This document shows positions 54,349 to 63,883 of a stretch of DNA of 64,000 bases, piece after piece (within the stretch, counting starts at the first letter, position 1; every line of letters starts with the position of its first letter). The stretch spans positions 1 through 64,000 of the forward strand of contig NZ_SMZJ02000001.1 of the NCBI RefSeq assembly GCF_004358095.2, given 5' to 3'. Made by a program: the position numbers and the translations under genes. Source of the DNA: Seonamhaeicola sediminis. Its GTDB lineage: Bacteria > Bacteroidota > Bacteroidia > Flavobacteriales > Flavobacteriaceae. The notes beneath the pieces were generated by a model. It worked only from the letters and a program-made list of their open reading frames with translations. It was not told the origin of the DNA and made no database searches.

Positions 54349-55341
54349 ATGAAAGATATACTTAATAGATTAATAAACCATGAGACCATCTCTACAGAGG
54401 AGGCTAAACAGGTTATTTTCAACATATCAAATGATATGTGTAACCCAAGTCAAATTGCATGCTTCCTTTCTGTTTACATGATGCGCAGTATTACTATTGA
54501 GGAATTGCAAGGTTTCAGGGATGCCCTTTTGGAGTTGTGTGTTGCTGTTGACTTGAAAGACTTTAATGCTATTGATATTGTTGGAACTGGTGGAGACGGA
54601 AAAAATACATTCAACATATCTACTTTGTCCTCATTCATTACCGCAGGAGCTGGCGTTAACGTCTCAAAACATGGAAATTACGGAGTATCTTCAACATCGG
54701 GTTCATCTAATGTGATGGAAAAATTGGGTGTAAAGTTTTCAAATGATGAAGATTTTTTAAAGCGTTGTTTAGACAAAGCTGGCATATGTATTTTACACGC
54801 GCCGTTATTTCACCCCGCTATGAAGAATGTAGCCCCAATAAGAAGAGAATTAGGCGTTAAAACTTTTTTCAATATGCTTGGCCCCATGGTAAACCCTTCA
54901 TTTCCAAAAAGCCAATCACTTGGTGTTTTTAATTTAGAAGTATTACGCTTGTATAGCTTTCTATATCAAAATACTAACAAAAATTACAGTATTGTATATG
55001 CATTAGATGGCTACGATGAAATCTCATTAACTGGTGAAGCTAAAATAGTTTCTAATAATTCAGAAAAACTATTTTCTCCTGAAGACTTAGGACTTAACAA
55101 AATAAAACAAGAAGCCATCTATGGCGGTGACACCATTGAAGATGCAGCCAAAATTTTTATGGATATTATTAGTGGTAACGGAACCCAGGCTCAGAACAAT
55201 GTAGTTTGTGCCAATGCTGGTTTAGCTATTGCAACATCTAAGCAAATATCTCACAAAGAAGGATTTGAAATGGCCAAAGAATCCTTATTCTCTGGTAAAG
55301 CAAAACAAAGTTTAGACACCTTAATTAAATTGAGTAAATGA
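54349..55341 (+). CDS. trpD: Anthranilate phosphoribosyltransferase
   Basis: A 330-residue enzyme that adds the PRPP-derived ribose phosphate to anthranilate. Motifs are GTGGDGKNTFNIST (PRPP loop), KHGNYGVSSTSGSSNVME, and FHPAMKNVAPIRRELG. It is separated from trpG by a 211-nt spacer containing repeats. Its stop overlaps the trpC ATG as ATGA. Confidence 0.96.
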   Translation: MKDILNRLINHETISTEEAKQVIFNISNDMCNPSQIACFLSVYMMRSITIEELQGFRDALLELCVAVDLKDFNAIDIVGTGGDGKNTFNISTLSSFITAGAGVNVSKHGNYGVSSTSGSSNVMEKLGVKFSNDEDFLKRCLDKAGICILHAPLFHPAMKNVAPIRRELGVKTFFNMLGPMVNPSFPKSQSLGVFNLEVLRLYSFLYQNTNKNYSIVYALDGYDEISLTGEAKIVSNNSEKLFSPEDLGLNKIKQEAIYGGDTIEDAAKIFMDIISGNGTQAQNNVVCANAGLAIATSKQISHKEGFEMAKESLFSGKAKQSLDTLIKLSK

Positions 55342-56123
55342 ATATTTTAGATAAAATTGTATTTGATAAACGCAAAGAAGTTGATTTAAGAAAAGGGTTA
55401 ATACCCACTTCTCAATTGGAGCAATCAATTTTATTTTCAAGAGAAACAGTATCTCTAGCAGAAAAATTAAAAAATAGTAAATCTGGAATTATAGCAGAGC
55501 ATAAAAGACGCTCCCCTTCAAAATCTGTAATAAACAACAACTTAAATACCCAAGATGTTGCCGCCGGTTATGAAAATGCTGGGGTCTGTGGCATGTCTGT
55601 TTTAACAGACGGAAAATATTTTGGAGGTTCTTTAGATGATTTATTGACTGCTCGTGCTAGTTGTAATTTGCCTTTGCTTAGAAAGGAGTTCATTATTGAT
55701 GAATATCAAATTCTTGAAGCTAAGGCTTATGGAGCTGATGTTATTTTATTAATTGCTGCTATTCTAACTAGAGAAGAAATAAAGCAATTTTCAGAATTTG
55801 CACAAAACTTAAACCTTAATGTTCTTTTAGAGGTTCATAACGAAGAAGAATTACATAAATCTATCATGCCAAGTTTAGATATGTTAGGTGTGAACAATAG
55901 AAATCTCAAGACTTTTGAGGTTAGTTTGGAAACCAGCAAATCATTAAGCAGCATAATTCCAGATGACTTCGTTAAAGTATCAGAAAGCGGTATTAGTAAT
56001 ATAGATGCCATTAAAGAATTACAACCCTATGGATACAAAGGTTTTTTAATTGGAGAAAACTTCATGAAAACAGATAACCCAGGTGCAAGCGCCAAAAAAT
56101 TTATAAAAGAATTAGAGCTATGA
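55338..56123 (+). CDS. trpC: Indole-3-glycerol phosphate synthase
   Basis: A 261-residue (beta/alpha)8 barrel that closes the indole ring. IIAEHKRRSPSKSVI, LLRKEFIIDEYQI, LLEVHNEEELH and GVNNRNLKTFEV carry the catalytic Lys and Glu residues of the family. It starts within the trpD stop and its own stop overlaps the trpFB start, again as ATGA, so the three are tightly coupled. Confidence 0.97.
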   Translation: MNILDKIVFDKRKEVDLRKGLIPTSQLEQSILFSRETVSLAEKLKNSKSGIIAEHKRRSPSKSVINNNLNTQDVAAGYENAGVCGMSVLTDGKYFGGSLDDLLTARASCNLPLLRKEFIIDEYQILEAKAYGADVILLIAAILTREEIKQFSEFAQNLNLNVLLEVHNEEELHKSIMPSLDMLGVNNRNLKTFEVSLETSKSLSSIIPDDFVKVSESGISNIDAIKELQPYGYKGFLIGENFMKTDNPGASAKKFIKELEL

Positions 56124-57946
56124 AAATAAAGGTTTGTGGAATGAAATATCAAGATAATATTGAGCAAGTTGCTGCACTGCAACCAGATTATCTTGGTTTT
56201 ATTTTTTATGATAAAACACCACGGCATTTTGATACTGAAATTCCTGAAATTTCCAATGATATTAAAAAAACGGGGGTTTTTGTTAATGAGGATCTAAATA
56301 CGGTTATTCAAAAAATAAACGAATTCAATTTACAAGCTGTTCAACTACATGGTGAAGAAGCTCCTTTCTACTGCAATATGCTTAGAACCACAACACTTCT
56401 AAAAAAGCCTATAGAAGTTATAAAAGTATTTTCAGTAATGGATGGTTTCAATTTTAAGGTATTGAATGAATATGAAGACGTTTGTGATTACTATCTGTTT
56501 GATACCAAAGGAAAACTTCCCGGTGGTAATGGCTATGCTTTTGATTGGAGTCTTTTAAATGATTACCCATCAACAAAACCTTTCTTTTTAAGTGGAGGTA
56601 TTGGCATAGACCAAATAAATGATATTAAGAAGTTCAAGGAAAGTGAAGTTTCAAAATATTGCTACGCTTTAGATGTAAATAGTAAATTTGAATTAGAACC
56701 TGGACTTAAAAATGTAGGAGTTTTAAGAGAGTTTATAAATAAACTTAGTAATAACAAAGAAATGCAAAAATATAACGTAGACGAAAGAGGGTATTACGGT
56801 GATTTTGGTGGAGCATTTATCCCCGAAATGTTATACCCAAATGTAGAAGAATTAAGGGAAAACTACCTTAAGGTCATGGCTGAACCTAAATTTAAAAAAG
56901 AGTTTGACCAACTTTTAAAAGACTATGTAGGTAGACCGTCACCTTTATACTTTGCCAAAAGACTTTCGGAAAAATATAACACAAAAATATACCTTAAGCG
57001 AGAGGATTTAAATCATACAGGAGCTCATAAAATTAATAATACCATTGGGCAAATATTGATGGCAAAACGTTTAGGAAAGAACAGAATTATTGCCGAAACG
57101 GGAGCAGGACAACATGGTGTTGCTACGGCTACCGTTTGTGCTTTAATGGGGCTGGAGTGCATTGTATATATGGGTGAAATTGACATTGCTCGTCAAGCAC
57201 CCAATGTAGCTAGAATGAAAATGTTAGGCGCTAAAGTTATTCCTGCGTTGTCAGGAAGTCGTACTTTAAAAGATGCTACCAATGAAGCTATTCGCGATTG
57301 GATTAACAACCCTGTAAATACACACTATATTATTGGATCTGCTATCGGGCCACACCCCTATCCGGATATGGTAACAAGATTTCAATCGGTGATTTCAGAA
57401 GAAATAAAATGGCAATTAAAAGAACATGAAGGTAGAGAAAACCCAGATTATGTTGCTGCTTGTATTGGCGGTGGTAGTAATGCAGCAGGAACCTATTATC
57501 ATTTTCTTCATGAAGAAGATGTAAAAATTATTGCGGTTGAAGCGGCTGGTCTTGGTGTTGACTCAGGTGAAAGTGCCGCTACTTCTGTTTTAGGTAAAGA
57601 AGGTATCATTCACGGATGTAAAACCTTATTAATGCAAACAGCCGATGGTCAAATTACAGAACCCTATTCTATTTCGGCTGGATTAGATTACCCTGGAGTA
57701 GGCCCCATGCATGCGCATTTAGCCAAAACAGGACGTGCTGAATTTATGTCTATTACGGATGATGAAGCTATGAAAGCAGGGTTAGAATTGTGCGAATTGG
57801 AAGGTATTATTCCAGCCATTGAAACTTCACATGCCCTAGCTATTTTTAAACAAAAACAGTTTAAACCAAACGATGTCATTGTGATGAGCCTTTCTGGTCG
57901 TGGTGATAAAGATTTACAGAATTATATTGATTATTTTAAAATTTAA
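56120..57946 (+). CDS. trpFB: Fused phosphoribosylanthranilate isomerase / tryptophan synthase beta chain
   Basis: A 608-residue single frame joining TrpF (about 1-210) and TrpB (about 215-608). TrpF has catalytic Cys6 in KVCGMK and the DTKGKLPGGNG loop. TrpB has the PLP lysine in HTGAHKINNT (about Lys304), GGGSNAAG and the C-terminal SGRGDKD. The join, LSNNKEMQKYN, has only a few linker residues before the usual TrpB Met (ATG 56762). In most relatives I know of, these are two genes. A frame change near the end of trpF, real or a sequencing artefact, could have made the fusion; the internal ATG could still yield free TrpB. Confidence 0.9.
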   Translation: MKIKVCGMKYQDNIEQVAALQPDYLGFIFYDKTPRHFDTEIPEISNDIKKTGVFVNEDLNTVIQKINEFNLQAVQLHGEEAPFYCNMLRTTTLLKKPIEVIKVFSVMDGFNFKVLNEYEDVCDYYLFDTKGKLPGGNGYAFDWSLLNDYPSTKPFFLSGGIGIDQINDIKKFKESEVSKYCYALDVNSKFELEPGLKNVGVLREFINKLSNNKEMQKYNVDERGYYGDFGGAFIPEMLYPNVEELRENYLKVMAEPKFKKEFDQLLKDYVGRPSPLYFAKRLSEKYNTKIYLKREDLNHTGAHKINNTIGQILMAKRLGKNRIIAETGAGQHGVATATVCALMGLECIVYMGEIDIARQAPNVARMKMLGAKVIPALSGSRTLKDATNEAIRDWINNPVNTHYIIGSAIGPHPYPDMVTRFQSVISEEIKWQLKEHEGRENPDYVAACIGGGSNAAGTYYHFLHEEDVKIIAVEAAGLGVDSGESAATSVLGKEGIIHGCKTLLMQTADGQITEPYSISAGLDYPGVGPMHAHLAKTGRAEFMSITDDEAMKAGLELCELEGIIPAIETSHALAIFKQKQFKPNDVIVMSLSGRGDKDLQNYIDYFKI

Positions 57947-57958
57947 GTGACCGTTAGC

Positions 57959-57984
57959 TGTCATTCCGCACTTGATGCGGAATC
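57959..57984. repeat. REP-like palindrome, inverted orientation
   Basis: ATTCCGCACTTGATGCGGAAT is a palindrome (ATTCCGCA/TGCGGAAT), preceded by TGTC. It is the same family as at 58013 but in the opposite orientation, giving a facing pair between trpFB and trpA. Confidence 0.75.
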
Positions 57985-58012
57985 CACTAAAAACTAAGTA
58001 TAACTAAAAATA

Positions 58013-58037
58013 GATTCCTGCCTTCGCAGGAATGACA
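58013..58037. repeat. REP-like palindrome overlapping the trpA upstream ATG
   Basis: GATTCCTGCCTTCGCAGGAA followed by TGACA is the consensus member of this family in the window. The ATG at 58032 is part of the repeat (GGAATGACA), which is why the trpA start is placed 12 nt further on. Confidence 0.8.
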
Positions 58038-58043
58038 GAAAAA

Positions 58044-58808
58044 ATGAATCGCATTCAAGAAAAGTTAAAGGAAGACAAAAAACTTCTTTCTATATATTTT
58101 ACGGCGGGATATCCTAATTTAGATGATACTGTTAAAATTATTCAAGAGTTAGAGAATAATGGTGTAGACATGATTGAAATTGGCCTGCCCTTTAGTGACC
58201 CCTTAGCAGATGGTCCAACCATACAGGATAGCTCAACAAAGGCTTTAAAAAATGGCATGACTACCGAAGTTCTTTTTAATCAGTTAAGAAATATCAGAGA
58301 AACGGTTAATATCCCTTTAATTATTATGGGGTATTTCAATCCTATGCTACAATATGGTGTTGAAGATTTTTGTAAAAAATGTCAGGATATAGGCATTGAT
58401 GGCTTAATTATCCCAGACTTACCTGTAGATGTTTATCATGAAGAATACAAAGCAATATTTGACAGCTACGGACTTATAAACGTATTTTTAATAACACCAC
58501 AAACTAGTGATGAGCGAATCAAATACATCGATTCAGTTTCAGACGGTTTTATTTATATGGTAAGTAGCGCTAGTACAACCGGTGCAAAATCTGGTTTTGG
58601 TGAGGAACAAAGTGAATATTTCAAGCGTATTAATGATTTAAATTTGAAAAACCCGCAAATTGTTGGTTTCGGAATTAGTAACAATAGTACTTTTAAAGTA
58701 GCAACCACATACGCCAAGGGAGCTATTATTGGTAGTGCTTTTGTTAAACATGTTACCAATGAAGGCATTGAAACCATCCCCAATTTTGTTAATTCAATTT
58801 TAAAATAG
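58044..58808 (+). CDS. trpA: Tryptophan synthase alpha chain
   Basis: A 254-residue TIM barrel that cleaves indole-3-glycerol phosphate and passes indole to TrpB. The catalytic Glu is in MIEIGLPFSDPLADGP and the catalytic Asp in GLIIPDLPVDVY; the phosphate loop SSASTTGAKSGF is present. The open frame includes an ATG at 58032, but that codon belongs to a repeat. ATG 58044 (MNRIQEKLKEDKKLL) matches relatives. It is the last trp gene; a DUF805 gene follows after 46 nt. Confidence 0.96.
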   Translation: MNRIQEKLKEDKKLLSIYFTAGYPNLDDTVKIIQELENNGVDMIEIGLPFSDPLADGPTIQDSSTKALKNGMTTEVLFNQLRNIRETVNIPLIIMGYFNPMLQYGVEDFCKKCQDIGIDGLIIPDLPVDVYHEEYKAIFDSYGLINVFLITPQTSDERIKYIDSVSDGFIYMVSSASTTGAKSGFGEEQSEYFKRINDLNLKNPQIVGFGISNNSTFKVATTYAKGAIIGSAFVKHVTNEGIETIPNFVNSILK

Positions 58809-58854
58809 ATATTTATTTTGTATTAAAATTCTAACCTATTAACACTAACATAAT

Positions 58855-59265
58855 ATGAATTGGTATTTAAAAGTAATTAAAGACAACTACGCCAACTTTA
58901 ACGGCAGAGCAAGAAGAAAAGAGTTTTGGATGTTTTACCTATTTCACATAATAATTATATTTATTCTAGCATTTATTTCTGGTTTCTTATCTGGCAGTTC
59001 AGAATCTTTTACAGGCATGATTCCTTTAATCATCTATGGATTGGGCACGTTCATCCCTTACATTGCTGTCTGTGTTAGAAGATTACATGATACTGGAAAA
59101 AGTGGATGGTTTTTCCTTATTTCTTTTATCCCTTACATAGGAGGTCTAATTATATTAATCTTTATGGCTCAAAACGGAAATATTGGTCCTAACAAATATG
59201 GGCCAGACCCTAAAGCTCCTGATATGGATGAAATTAATGATATAGGAAAACCTATACTAGAATAA
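58855..59265 (+). CDS. DUF805 family membrane protein
   Basis: A 136-residue protein with three or four membrane helices. The family signatures are NFNGRARRKEFWMF at the N-terminus, VRRLHDTGKSGWF in the middle and GPNKYGPDP at the C-terminus. Function unknown. It is separated from trpA by 46 nt without a terminator, so it may be read through from the trp operon. Confidence 0.92.
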   Translation: MNWYLKVIKDNYANFNGRARRKEFWMFYLFHIIIIFILAFISGFLSGSSESFTGMIPLIIYGLGTFIPYIAVCVRRLHDTGKSGWFFLISFIPYIGGLIILIFMAQNGNIGPNKYGPDPKAPDMDEINDIGKPILE

Positions 59266-59282
59266 TAGTAAATTCTAATAGC

Positions 59283-59318
59283 AAAAAAAAGCTGCAATTC
59301 AATTGCAGCTTTTTTTTT
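59283..59318 (+). terminator. Bidirectional intrinsic terminator
   Basis: GCTGCAATT and AATTGCAGC pair, with an A8 run before and a T8 run after. It serves the DUF805/trp transcript (+) and guaB (-). Confidence 0.92.
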
Positions 59319-59327
59319 ATCTTAAAT

Positions 59328-60800
59328 CTACCTTGAATAATTAGGTGATTCTTTGGTAATGGTAACATCGTGTGGATGACTCTCATTAATACCACTGGCT
59401 GTAATTTTAACAAACTGTCCAGATTCTTTTAATGTTTCGATATCTTTCGCTCCACAATATCCCATACCAGCACGTAAGCCCCCTACAAACTGATGAATAC
59501 TTTCATTCAATTCACCTTTATAAGGTACTCTACCAACAATGCCTTCTGGTACTAACTTTTTAATATCATCTTCAACATCCTGGAAATAACGGTCTTTACT
59601 ACCGTGCTTCATAGCTTCTACAGACCCCATACCACGATAAGATTTAAACTTTCTCCCTTCATAAATAATAGTCTCACCAGGGGATTCTTTAGTTCCCGCC
59701 AACAACGAACCTAACATTACAGTATCGGCTCCAGCAGCAATAGCTTTAGGAATATCTCCCGTGTAACGAATACCACCATCTGCAATTACAGGCACACCTG
59801 TTCCTTTGATAGCTGCAGCAACTTCTAAAACGGCAGAAAATTGTGGAAATCCAACACCTGCAACCACACGTGTAGTACAAATAGAACCAGGTCCTATACC
59901 AACTTTAACGGCATCTGCTCCAGCTTCTACTAAATACTTTGCTGCAGCACCAGTTGCAATGTTTCCAACAACTACATCTAATTTAGGGAATTTAGCTTTT
60001 ACTTCTTTTAAAATGGTCACTACCCCTTTAGTATGTCCGTGAGCTGTGTCAATAACCACCGCGTCTACTCCTGCTTTTACAAGTGCCTCGGCACGTTCAA
60101 CAGCGTCACCAGTAACTCCTAAAGCTGCAGCTACTCGTAAACGTCCGTACTGATCTTTATTGGCTATTGGTTTCTGACTTAATTTAGTAATATCTCTAAA
60201 AGTAATTAAACCTGATAGTTTATAGTTGTCATCAACTATAAGTAATTTTTCAATTTTATGTTCTTGAAGTATAGCTTCCGCATCTTTTAATGAAGTACCA
60301 ACCGCTGATGTTACCAAATTTTCACTTGTCATAACCTCAACGATAGGTTTTTTACTATCATGTTCAAAACGCAAATCCCTGTTGGTCACAATTCCTTTTA
60401 AAGTACCTTCCTCATCAACAATAGGAATGCCTCCAATACCATGCTCTTTCATAGCGCGTTTAGCATCTTCAACAAAAGCCGTTAAAGGTAAAGTAACTGG
60501 ATCTATAATCATTCCGCTTTCGGCACGTTTTACCCGCCTTACTTTATCTGCTTGTGCTTTAATGGTCATGTTTTTATGAAGAACTCCAATGCCACCCTCT
60601 TGTGCCATAGCAATAGCCATTTTACTTTCAGTAACGGTATCCATTGCTGCCGAAATAATAGGTACGTTAATGGTTATGTTACGCGTAAACTTGGTTTGAA
60701 TATTTACTTCACGCGGAAGTACTTCTGAAAATGCTGGAACTAGAAGGACGTCATCGTAGGTAAGACCTTCACCTACTATCTTGTTTTCATGTGCAGTCAT
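59328..60800 (-). CDS. guaB: Inosine-5'-monophosphate dehydrogenase
   Basis: A 490-residue enzyme, the committed step of GMP synthesis. A (beta/alpha)8 barrel holds two CBS domains (about 100-215, an allosteric nucleotide site). The catalytic Cys is in [11 protein letters not shown], and the flap has DRYFQ. A TTG lies two codons upstream; the ATG at 60800 is used. The short leader contains a 19-bp dyad that overlaps the region just before the ATG. Confidence 0.97.
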   Translation of the reverse strand: MTAHENKIVGEGLTYDDVLLVPAFSEVLPREVNIQTKFTRNITINVPIISAAMDTVTESKMAIAMAQEGGIGVLHKNMTIKAQADKVRRVKRAESGMIIDPVTLPLTAFVEDAKRAMKEHGIGGIPIVDEEGTLKGIVTNRDLRFEHDSKKPIVEVMTSENLVTSAVGTSLKDAEAILQEHKIEKLLIVDDNYKLSGLITFRDITKLSQKPIANKDQYGRLRVAAALGVTGDAVERAEALVKAGVDAVVIDTAHGHTKGVVTILKEVKAKFPKLDVVVGNIATGAAAKYLVEAGADAVKVGIGPGSICTTRVVAGVGFPQFSAVLEVAAAIKGTGVPVIADGGIRYTGDIPKAIAAGADTVMLGSLLAGTKESPGETIIYEGRKFKSYRGMGSVEAMKHGSKDRYFQDVEDDIKKLVPEGIVGRVPYKGELNESIHQFVGGLRAGMGYCGAKDIETLKESGQFVKITASGINESHPHDVTITKESPNYSR

Positions 60801-60802
60801 GT

Positions 60803-60832
60803 GCAATTACGTTATAATTGCGTGCAAATATA
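60803..60832 (-). promoter_or_regulatory. guaB promoter box and leader dyad
   Basis: On the minus strand TATATTTG (60832-60825) is a TAnnTTTG box. Directly after it GCAATTA and TAATTGC (60821-60803) form a perfect 7-bp inverted repeat that ends 2 nt before the guaB ATG. The whole leader would be one small hairpin or an operator. Confidence 0.5.
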
Positions 60833-60887
60833 CAATTTATTAATGAATTAAAACCTCAAAAAAATGTTAAGTATGCTAAAGAGAATT

Positions 60888-63671
60888 TTAGCGTCTACGC
60901 ATACCCCCACCAGAACGTCTACCACCTCCAAATCCTTGTCCTTGTCCTTGCCCCATTCCTCTGGGTCTTTTATTCATATTTTGACCGGCAATTCTACCAA
61001 ATTTAAAAACAAAGGTTACCATAAAGTACTGTTCTAAAATTCTGTTTTCTACATCTTGAATATACGTTTCTGTAACGGATCTATTAAAACCATTATTTTT
61101 TCCTAAAACATCATAGCCCACCAGTGTTAAGGTTCCTTTATCATCCCATAGTTGCACACCCAAACCAGCATTCCAAAAAACAGCATCTCCATCAAATTCG
61201 TCTCCAACCCTACTATTGTATCTATAAGATAATTTGTTAGCAAAAAATGCATTTTTTAAAAAGAAAATAGTGGCATCAACATTAACATTTTGAACAAAAA
61301 AGTGGTTATCGTTAAATATATCGGTATCAAAAACATTATCATTCTTAGAATAACTATATGTTGCGCTTAAATCTAATTTATTGTCATAGGAATATCGAAA
61401 GGAAGCTGAAGGTCTTAAAGTGGTATTTTTTGACACAAACCTTATACCATTTTGTAACGAAATATTATTTCTGTAAGATGCAAAAAACCTTAAATTGAAA
61501 TTTAAATTGGTCTTTTTATTAAAATAAGATTTTGATATAGCTGTATTACCACTTAAAGTATAATCACCATTAACATTAGTATAGGTTGTATTTCGTATTA
61601 AATCTTCATCAGTAACGGTTGAATTAACAATTTTATCTTCCACAAATTGCGCTCTTGCGTTTCCAGTAATATTTATATTGTGAAATGCTAAATTATTTTG
61701 ATACTCAAAACCCAAAATATGATTAACCTCTGGTTTTAAAAATGGATTTCCAATTTTAATATGAATTTGATTACTCACATCTTCAACGGGTTGTAGTTGT
61801 GTTGCCGATGGTAAGTCTACGTTTTGCCTGTAATTTAAATTTACATTTTTATACCCATTTTTATCTCTATATCTAATTCTACCAGAATATGTAAAATATT
61901 CAAAATCTGCTTTAAAATTACGAGCCTCAATTAGTTGGTCTGTATATTTTCTATAAGTGTTGGTATATGCGCCTTCAATTTCAAAACGTAGGTTATTATA
62001 ATCATATCTTAGCCTTAGGGCTGGTTTAATAGTGGTGGTTACATATTCGCTATCAAAACTTTGCAAATCATTAAAGTTAGTATAATCGCCTTCCGCTTCA
62101 TTAAAATCATAAACATACTTTTCATTGCTATTATGATTTATATTAGCGTTATACTTTGGAATTAATCTGAAATTATCAAACAATTGTTTAAACCACATAC
62201 CGTTAAAATTAATATTGGTATTCGTGTTTTCTGTCAATCTTATTTGGTCTTGAATTCTAGTTCTATTTCTATCGTAAAGTATATTTTCAGAATAATTTTG
62301 GGATTCTATGTTAGACTTACTAAAGTTTGTATTTAGATTTAAGGTGAAGAAATCAGTCCCCTTACCTGTTCTAGATATAATTCCAATTTGGTTTTTTATC
62401 TCATTATTACCCGAAGTAGATTGATTGTTAGAGTTTACATCGCTTATTAAATCGCCATTATTAGATCTTGAACTTGTGCTTGATTGTGAAAAAGCATCAG
62501 CGTTACTAGAGTTGAAATCAAACTCATTAGAGAGTTGCACTTTATTTTTTGAGAATTCGTTCTTGGAATCTATAATATATTTCAAATCGAAATTACCTAT
62601 ATGATTATCTGTATCCCTAAAACTTTCACTCTCAGTCTCTGATGTGTAATTTAAATTGGGTAAGAAGTTTTGCCTTACACGCTTTTGAGCATTATCTACA
62701 TTACTTGAATTAAAACGATAGTTCCCATTTACTCTAGTTTCGTTCCACCTACCTTTAGTGTAATTAGTACCCAAAAAATCAGATTCTATATAACCAATAC
62801 TTGATTGAGCGTTGGGAAGCGCATTAAAACCTCTCCTCATATTGATGTTATTAGAGCCAGAGACAAAACCCAATTGTTTACCGTCAATTAACTTAAATAA
62901 ATTAACATTGGCTTGGTATTTTTCATCGGTACCATAACCCCCATTTAAATCACCAAAAAACGCCGTATTTTTTCCTTTCTTGATTTTTAAATTTATTTCC
63001 TTGGTACCAGAATCTGATTCTTCTCCCGTAAACTTCTGCATATTCGTTTTAAAATCGGTAACCTGAACTTTACTTATAACACTACTTGGTAAGTTTTTTA
63101 ATGCTATGTCTCCTTTTTTCTCTCCAAAAAAGCGCATACCGTCCACATTAACAGCTTCAACATCTACCCCGTTAACTGTAATATTACCATCAATATCTAT
63201 TTCTACCCCTGGAAGTTTTTTAAGCAGGTCTTCGGCCCTATCGTTTGGTAAGGTTTTAAAGCTATCGGCATTATACTCTATGGTATCTTTTTTTATAACA
63301 ATGGGTGCTGCCCTAGCAATTACAGAAACTGTGTTTAGCTCTTCAATTTGTTCATCAAGTGTTACAAACCCTACATTCCAAGTATCAGATTTGGGAACCT
63401 CTATTTTTTTTGAATAAGGTTTATACCCTAAATACCCTACATTTAATATCACTGCAGATGCTTCTTCGGTACTTACCTTAATAGAGAACTGCCCATCCTT
63501 ATTGGTAATGCCATAAGCTAGTACAAGACTATCTTGAACACTCTGTAAAAATACCGTAGCTGCTTCTAATTTATTCTCCTCATTATCTACAACAACACCT
63601 TCTAAAGTAAACTTTTGTGCAAATATTGATATTGAGAATGATAGTACTACTAAAAGAGTTAGAGCTTTCAA
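60888..63671 (-). CDS. TonB-type outer-membrane receptor with carboxypeptidase-like N-domain and Gly/Arg-rich tail
   Basis: A 927-residue outer-membrane protein. Signal peptide (about 1-18, FAQ), a CarboxypepD-regulatory-like domain (about 20-105), a plug-like domain (about 110-220, DLLKKLPGVEIDIDGNITVNG) and a large beta-barrel to about residue 893. After the last barrel strand a 30-residue tail follows (starting NMNKRPRG, ending GGGMRRR) with a GQGQGQG run. The start codon is TTG at 63671; no ATG fits the signal peptide. Substrate unknown. It could be a transporter or a surface adhesin-like barrel; no SusD partner is adjacent. Confidence 0.88.
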   Translation of the reverse strand: MKALTLLVVLSFSISIFAQKFTLEGVVVDNEENKLEAATVFLQSVQDSLVLAYGITNKDGQFSIKVSTEEASAVILNVGYLGYKPYSKKIEVPKSDTWNVGFVTLDEQIEELNTVSVIARAAPIVIKKDTIEYNADSFKTLPNDRAEDLLKKLPGVEIDIDGNITVNGVDVEAVNVDGMRFFGEKKGDIALKNLPSSVISKVQVTDFKTNMQKFTGEESDSGTKEINLKIKKGKNTAFFGDLNGGYGTDEKYQANVNLFKLIDGKQLGFVSGSNNINMRRGFNALPNAQSSIGYIESDFLGTNYTKGRWNETRVNGNYRFNSSNVDNAQKRVRQNFLPNLNYTSETESESFRDTDNHIGNFDLKYIIDSKNEFSKNKVQLSNEFDFNSSNADAFSQSSTSSRSNNGDLISDVNSNNQSTSGNNEIKNQIGIISRTGKGTDFFTLNLNTNFSKSNIESQNYSENILYDRNRTRIQDQIRLTENTNTNINFNGMWFKQLFDNFRLIPKYNANINHNSNEKYVYDFNEAEGDYTNFNDLQSFDSEYVTTTIKPALRLRYDYNNLRFEIEGAYTNTYRKYTDQLIEARNFKADFEYFTYSGRIRYRDKNGYKNVNLNYRQNVDLPSATQLQPVEDVSNQIHIKIGNPFLKPEVNHILGFEYQNNLAFHNINITGNARAQFVEDKIVNSTVTDEDLIRNTTYTNVNGDYTLSGNTAISKSYFNKKTNLNFNLRFFASYRNNISLQNGIRFVSKNTTLRPSASFRYSYDNKLDLSATYSYSKNDNVFDTDIFNDNHFFVQNVNVDATIFFLKNAFFANKLSYRYNSRVGDEFDGDAVFWNAGLGVQLWDDKGTLTLVGYDVLGKNNGFNRSVTETYIQDVENRILEQYFMVTFVFKFGRIAGQNMNKRPRGMGQGQGQGFGGGRRSGGGMRRR

Positions 63672-63812
63672 TCTTAATCTGTTTGGGTTAGTTGTGATTT
63701 AGACTAAAAGAACAGTAAAAAGTTTAATGAAAATATAGAAAAGTTATAGTAGTCTTTATACATCTATAAATCAATATATTAAAAATTTTATTTTTATTTA
63801 TTCTAAATAAAG

Positions 63813-63843
63813 TTTGTAAAAGTGTTTCTAGTTACTATTTTTG
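63813..63843 (+). promoter_or_regulatory. Promoter of the second receptor gene
   Basis: TTTG (63813-63816) and TATTTTTG (63836-63843) are separated by exactly 19 nt, a strong Bacteroidota promoter. The leader to the ATG at 63884 is about 35 nt. Confidence 0.72.
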
Positions 63844-63883
63844 CTTCGTAAATAAAATATTATTTTTAATAAGTCTAAATAAA

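Noticed and set aside
54321-58037. Palindromes in the trp operon as intrinsic terminators
   Set aside because: They lack U-runs and match a dispersed repeat family, so they are listed as repeats.
58032-58043. ATG at 58032 as the trpA start
   Set aside because: The codon is part of a dispersed palindrome also found elsewhere; the conserved N-terminus starts at 58044.
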